From NCBI GenBank assembly GCA_029582155.1, contig CM055896.1, positions 10,347,463 to 10,411,462 of the forward strand: 64,000 nucleotides of DNA, given 5' to 3'. Origin of the DNA: Panopea generosa (Eukaryota; Mollusca; Bivalvia; Adapedonta; Hiatellidae). The notes under the pieces were generated by a model. The model was not told the origin of the DNA. It saw only the letters and a list, made by a program, of their open reading frames with translations, and did not search any database. Positions 59,058 to 64,000 of the stretch are shown in pieces. A program made the position numbers and the translations under genes. Positions within the stretch are counted from its first letter, which is position 1. The number at the start of each line of letters is the position of its first letter.

Positions 59058-60238
59058 CTAAGAATATGATGAGGTGAATAAATTAAAAACATATATTTTA
59101 GAAATATATTAAAAATTGTCAACCAACCAAAAACATTTAGGAACATGCATGGTATAAGTATATAATGGTGAGGCAAATCAGCTGCAGTTGAATTAAATGA
59201 CACAAAGTCCAATATCACAATTTATTTATGCATTAATTGTGTAAGGGCGTGGCCGTAATCGATGTTGCTATCATTTGTGATAAGGTTATTAATTCTGTTG
59301 TTTCAAACATGCTAGTGATAATTATGATTTAAACCATATTTGTATATAATACAATTATTTTTGAGATTTTGTTAAGACTTCATTAATCTTTATAATTCAA
59401 CATTTCTGTTTTAGTGCAATACATGAACAGCATTCATTTTTAATATTCTGCAGGTTTAAACTTAAATGTGTAGATGTGTAGGTAATCAGACGTAAGACAA
59501 ATTAATAATGATAGTAATTAGTGGACTCATATGGTGAAACAATTGTGCCATTTTTTTAGAAAAGCACAAAATTTGTAAGAAATATAGATGAAGGTCAACA
59601 CTGAGACCCACTGCATTACTTTCAAAAATGGCGGAAATATCCAAGATGGCCGACAAAATGGCTGCTTATTTAACAAAAGAAACATAGTTTTCTTTATATT
59701 TATATTACTTAATCATATTTGATAGATCTTTAGGACAAATATTAACAAAATGTATTTGTATTTTATAATTTTAATGCTTTTATTGCGAAAAAATATTTTT
59801 AAAAAATGAGAAATGGGAAAATATAGGCTTAATGGGGTTATAAACATGTACACATTAACCATCCAAGGTACCAAACATTATTTCTGAGAAATAACCGCAA
59901 ATCAAAAGTAATGAATAATCTTAATTAACAGTACGTTCATGAATGTTCATTTTTAACAATTTTGTTGTTAATTGAATATTTTATAATTCATTTGTTATTT
60001 ATTTATCATTTTATAAATTAATAATTTTAAAGCATCGCTTGTTATCCGATAAACATTTAAAAGTTCATTAACATGATATACAATAATTACTGTCGTTTTG
60101 CCACGCCAATAGGTAGGACGGATCAGTTACATATTCAATCATTGACGAACGCACCCCTCTTTTTTAATCTGTTCAGTCTGTTGTCATGATTTATAATTAT
60201 AACATGAGTATTACATAAACGTAGATGAGTGTACACAC

Positions 60239-60376
60239 CTAACGGACAGAGGCCACACCATTGACGACAAACCGTCTTGGCATGGGCCACGTCACCGCAA
60301 ATGTTGAAGGTTCCACTGATTAGTTCGCAGTTAAAGTCCGGGTCATCGTGACATTGACCGTCCGTACTGGTTATTA
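60239..60376 (-). CDS. ShKT-like exon, copy 2
   Basis: 138 nt, phase 1 to 1, with acceptor TTCTGTCAG and donor TTAG|GTGTGT. It encodes ITSTDGQCHDDPDFNCEL, FNICGDVAHAKTVCRQWCG and LCPL, with six cysteines as in copy 1. The splice donor is intact here, unlike copy 1. Confidence 0.85.
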
Positions 60377-61130
60377 CTGACAGAACAATAGTAACATTAT
60401 TATTGTTGGTAAAAAATGTAGAACTTATTCAAAGAAACGTTAATACCAAAGTGTGACAAAATAGATGTAAATACATCTTCCCCTATGCTTTCAAATACGT
60501 ATTTATTACATTATCTAATCGTATAGACAAAATATGTTTATTAATTTCGGGAAAAAACTATCAAATACTAGAGCTAAGCTTTAAAACAAGGCCTCAAAAT
60601 GGATAGTATTTCGAGGCATACTTACACTTACGGTATTTGAGGACAATGTAGTTATCAGCATTTATCTAAAGTTATATAATGCAGTCTGATTGAATGGAAA
60701 CGTTTGGAAAATATAGATACGACAGTAAAAACGATAATTGTATTATCCAAAATACTTAACTGATTGGTGAAACAGAAATTACAATACTTGTATTATTCAC
60801 AATACTTCTCCATTTAGTACATTGGTACCACTAATACTTGCAATATTCCAAACACTTAACTGACTGGTGGAACAGAACTAACAATATTTGCATGATTCCC
60901 AATATCTTACTGACTGGTTAAACAGTAACAACGATACTTGTAATATTTTCAATACTTCTTTGATTAGAAAAAAACAGTAGCGACAATATTTGTATTATTT
61001 CCAATACTTTACTGACTGGTAAAACCGTATCAACGATACTTGCATTATTACCCAAAACTTTACATGTGAAACAATGGCATTTTTTGTGTATTTTATCACA
61101 GATTCTTTTGAATTCTACAAATAACCTTAC

Positions 61131-61356
61131 TTTGTGCAGGGCTATTGCAAATCTTTTTGTTACAGTAGTCCGTCCCACAACACTGTTGACAACCCGTTGA
61201 TGACTGGCTGCTGCGATCGTCCAACCCCCTCCCCACTATTGACGATTGGCTGCTGCGGTCGTCTGACCCCCTCCCCACTATTGACGATTGGCTGCTGCGA
61301 TCGTCTGACCCCCTCCCCACTACTGACGATTGGCTACTGCGATCGTCCAACCCCCA
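61131..61356 (-). pseudogene. Partial tandem duplicate of LU exon 3, copy 2
   Basis: It repeats the 3' part of the exon (DDRSSQSS units, GCQQCCGTDYCNKKIC and the GTAAGG donor) together with the following intron bases, but lacks the 5' part with QC.GTSTTSPVS and its acceptor. Four DDRSSQSS units are present. It could serve as an alternative last LU segment only if an internal AG is used; more likely it is inert. Confidence 0.65.
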
Positions 61357-61416
61357 ATACCTTTAGACTAGGAAACAATAGCGACTAATACTATTGTATT
61401 CTACTAATAACCTTAC

Positions 61417-61645
61417 TTTGTGCAGGGCTATTGCAAATCTTTTTGTTACAGTAGTCCGTCCCACAACACTGTTGACAACCCGTTGATGACTGGCTGCTGC
61501 GATCGTCTGACTCCCTCCCCACTATTGACGATTGGCTGCTGCGATCGTCTGACCCCCTCCCCACTATTGACGATTGGATGCTGCGATCGTCCAACTTCCT
61601 CCTTACTATTGATACAGGACTGGTTGTACTCGTTCCTCTGCATTG
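61417..61645 (-). CDS. LU-domain exon 3 with 14-residue repeat expansion, copy 2
   Basis: 229 nt, phase 0 to 1, which is 84 nt (two 42 nt units) longer than in copy 1. It encodes QCRGTSTTSPVSIVRRKL, three DDRS(S/I)QSS segments joined by SIVGRGS-type linkers, then GCQQCCGTDYCNKKIC. The frame is preserved. The expansion lies in the loop before the final CC..CN cluster. Confidence 0.8.
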
Positions 61646-61742
61646 CTATTGGTGAAAGAGTATTTTGCAATTTCAATGAAAGAAAACAAAGAAAAAAAAC
61701 TCCCTACCCAGACTATCATCTTTCTAACCACGTGTGTTCAGG

Positions 61743-62177
61743 ACAGATGAAGGAGGTAGAAATAAAACTTTAGTTCTTTTTTTTCTTATTTTTCAGGGCT
61801 TTATACTGCAGTGATTTATTCTTTCCTAGCATGAGTTAAATGGTCAGTATTTTAGAAATCACCACTGAAATTTTGATGTTAATAGCAGCTTTCTGAACAA
61901 TTCTGTGTCATTTCAAAATTGTTGGTTCGAACCGCATCGTGGGTGTATAGTTGACATATTCTTACTCTGGAAATTGATAGGTCTCACAAAAGCATTGAAT
62001 TTAAAATAAAAGCCCAACCTGGTCAAGGTATGCTTTTTCCCTTTATAATTGCATGTCTTGAACCAGTGAAGATATTTTAAACCCTGGCACATACTGCATG
62101 TTTTGTTTTCTCACTTTGTTGTGGACATAAATGTTATAATGGAGTTCTATGGGAAATGTAAAAGTGGTGTAAGACGT
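61743..62177. repeat. Interspersed repeat E, second copy, inverted, in a copy 2 intron
   Basis: It runs from ACAGATGAAGG to AAGACGT, the reverse complement of 49645-50257 without the MITE. The matching intron of copy 1 (41706-42083) has no such sequence, so insertion after the duplication is likely. GTTCA occurs on both sides (near 61735 and 62181) and may be the target duplication. Confidence 0.7.
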
Positions 62178-62340
62178 ATAGTTCAATACACCCATGTGTC
62201 ATTAAAACAACATTGTCGTCATAGTATAAAACCAAGCAATAAAGGGATGTTTATTTTTACCGCGTAGTATTAAGAACATAACAACCCAAATTTTGTTTAA
62301 CAAAAGACTTGCATCGTAAATAACATTGTTATTTACTTAC

Positions 62341-62409
62341 TGCAAACGGTCTGCATCCCAGAGTGTAATCAGTGCTGTTTCCTTAACCTCTTGCCTCTGT
62401 GAAACATTC
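62341..62409 (-). CDS. LU-domain exon 2 with in-frame stop, copy 2
   Basis: 69 nt with intact splice sites. It encodes ECFTEARG, then TAA where copy 1 has TTA (Leu), then GNSTDYTLGCRPFA. In this frame the protein would end within the LU domain. Confidence 0.7.
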
Positions 62410-62561
62410 CTGAAACAATGAGATTACGAATATCATGACCACGTTTGAGTGTTTTAAAGTTTACGGCTTTTAATTTGATAATGTACATGTTTAATCGTAA
62501 AGATTGACATTTGACAAAATATATAATACTTATTTTAAAAAGAAATGAACACACATCTCAC

Positions 62562-62641
62562 CTCGTCCAAAGAGCACTTGACCACTAACGAACAGTCAGA
62601 TATAATCGGGATATTGGTACAAGAAAAACATTCCAATGTTT
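62562..62641 (-). CDS. LU-domain exon 1, copy 2
   Basis: 80 nt, phase 1 to 0, with acceptor TTGTTTTCAG and donor GTGAGA. It encodes ETLECFSCTNIPIISDC then SLVVKCSLDE. Cysteines match copy 1. Confidence 0.8.
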
Positions 62642-63599
62642 CTGAAAACAAATATGTATCAAATATGTATCAACCATTATTCTCGATAGAACAACAGACG
62701 TTTATGCAGACACATTCACAATGTTATCATGTATATTAGCGTGCGTTTATGGATACATTTACTGTTCTATGTTTTATTTTTTGAAACTATAGACGCTTAC
62801 CTTATACTAGCTATAGATTAACAAACCTGCGCTGCTTTATATATTTCCATTCTCCTGTAAATTGGCGTTTGGAAGAAATCCAATAAAACAGACTCGAACT
62901 CAATAAAACTAATATCATTGGTTATTGCATAATGCCTATCAAAGCACTACTCAAACCATGTTCTTCGATATCGTGCCATCGCTACCAAAACACTTTTCAA
63001 AACATCTACTAAAGTACTTGCTGATTATGTGGAACATTTTATTAATATTTATCAAAGTTTTGACCAACTTTAAAAGGGTCGGCAATCAATCAAACATACA
63101 ATGCGCCGAAGAATCAAAGGATTTAGCCTGGTATCCGTCTGTTGAATGGATAAACAAAGTGCCTCAGTGAGACGTTATTGAAAAATCTCTGACAAAATAC
63201 GTCACATTGCACAACCTCTACCAAAAAAAGTTCATTGCACATTCCTGACCAAAATACATTATCATGCAAAATCTCCACCAAAACAACTTTAACATCGGAC
63301 GCTCTCTATCAAATACATAAACATTACATGGTCTCTGCCAAACTATTTTTAAAGAATCCATTTGTTTGCACTCAATTTCCAATATTTTGACCCAATGGGT
63401 CTTTATCAAGGATGAAACAAAAATATCAATTACATCTTGTCGCATATAAATAACTTTCATGATTTTCATTTGTGTCAGTATTATATTGGAAATTGAGAGT
63501 TAAAAATTATATATATTTTACGTACTTTCCGACGGAGGATAATATATAATTACTTTTATATTAAAATTGTACGTTATCTACCAATATATATTGTCATTG

Positions 63600-63975
63600 T
63601 ACGTAATCTACCAAAATATATAAAACTTTGTTACATGTAATACGTAAGACGGAAACACCGCGGCTACAATGTTCACTTTGTTACATGTAATACAGAAGAC
63701 GGAAACACGGTGCAATGTACACTTTGTTACATGTAATAAGCAAGACGGAAAAACGGTGTAATGTACACTTTGTTACATGTATACATAAGACGGAAACACA
63801 GTGCAATGTACAATTTGTTGTATGCAATACGCAAGACGGAATCACTGTGCAATGTATACATTGTTACATGTAATACGCAAAACGGAAACACGCTGCAATG
63901 TACACTTTGTTACATGTAATACGCAAGACGGAAACACGCTGCAATGTACACTTTGTTACACGTAATACGCAAGAC
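63600..63975. repeat. 46 bp minisatellite in copy 2 intron 1
   Basis: The unit is TTTGTTACATGTAATACGCA then AGACGGAAACACGCTGCAAT and GTACAC, about eight copies. The copy 1 equivalent (43505-43605) has only two or three related short units. Confidence 0.9.
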
Positions 63976-64000
63976 GGCAAGCTTTGATTTGATTCCATCA

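Larger units (their letters stand above)
56270..64000 (-). pseudogene. LU-ShKT-TSP1x3-C1q gene, copy 2, partial and apparently damaged
   Basis: The exons seen are 62562-62641, 62341-62409, 61417-61645 (LU), 60239-60376 (ShKT), 58887-59057, 58205-58375 and 57769-57936 (TSP1), and 56270-56682 (C1q). The order matches copy 1 but has one more TSP1. LU exon 2 has an in-frame TAA, and the acceptor of the middle TSP1 exon reads AA instead of AG. The signal-peptide exons would lie just beyond the right edge: the last bases (CAAGCTTTGATTTGAT) match about 43808-43820 in copy 1. Either copy 2 is a young pseudogene or the lesions are allelic or assembly errors. The C1q, ShKT and two TSP1 exons look intact. 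Confidence 0.55.

Overview
The window is animal DNA: AT-rich, intron-containing, and crowded with minisatellites and tRNA-derived SINE-like repeats. It holds C1q-domain and thrombospondin type 1 (TSP1) exons of the kind expanded in molluscs, so a bivalve is the most likely source. That is an inference from gene and repeat content; no species marker was seen.

Region 1 (1-12.7 kb, + strand) carries the last six coding exons of a single AFF-family gene (AF4/FMR2; Drosophila lilliputian). All junctions have GT/AG and matching phases. Together the exons encode the AFF C-terminal homology domain up to a normal stop at 12679. AFF proteins scaffold the super elongation complex, which releases paused RNA polymerase II. 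The introns contain minisatellites, SINEs and MITEs, several of them touching splice sites. A decayed copy of one exon may lie at the left edge of the window.

Region 2 (12.7-31.7 kb) has no recognisable coding gene. It starts with the AFF 3' UTR and continues through minisatellite arrays (56, 22, 40, about 42 and 27 bp units), SINEs, MITEs and a TIR-bounded element with an internal ~175 bp tandem repeat. A 2.8 kb array of a 27 bp unit separates the AFF side from the next locus.

Region 3 (about 30.9-44.1 kb and 51.2-64 kb, both - strand) is a tandem duplication of at least 13 kb. Each copy encodes a secreted protein with an order I do not know from any described family: signal peptide, Ly6/uPAR (LU) three-finger domain, ShKT-like six-cysteine domain, two or three TSP1 repeats, then a C-terminal C1q domain. 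Copy 1 (35516-44104) can be read from ATG to stop if one weak splice donor is accepted. Copy 2 (56270 to the right edge) keeps one more TSP1 exon and carries an in-frame 42 bp repeat expansion in its LU domain. It also has an in-frame stop and a lost splice acceptor, and its signal-peptide exons lie beyond the window. The C1q exons differ at about 36 of 137 residues while the TSP1 exons are nearly the same. This suggests a diversifying recognition module on a conserved stalk, as expected for innate-immune lectin-like proteins.

Region 4 (44.1-51.2 kb) between the copies has no gene. It holds a 25 bp minisatellite array interrupted by a ~430 bp interspersed repeat, which is itself interrupted by a MITE. 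Comparing the two copies also dates several insertions, including a 1.94 kb TIR element with 6 bp target-site duplications that is present only in copy 1.
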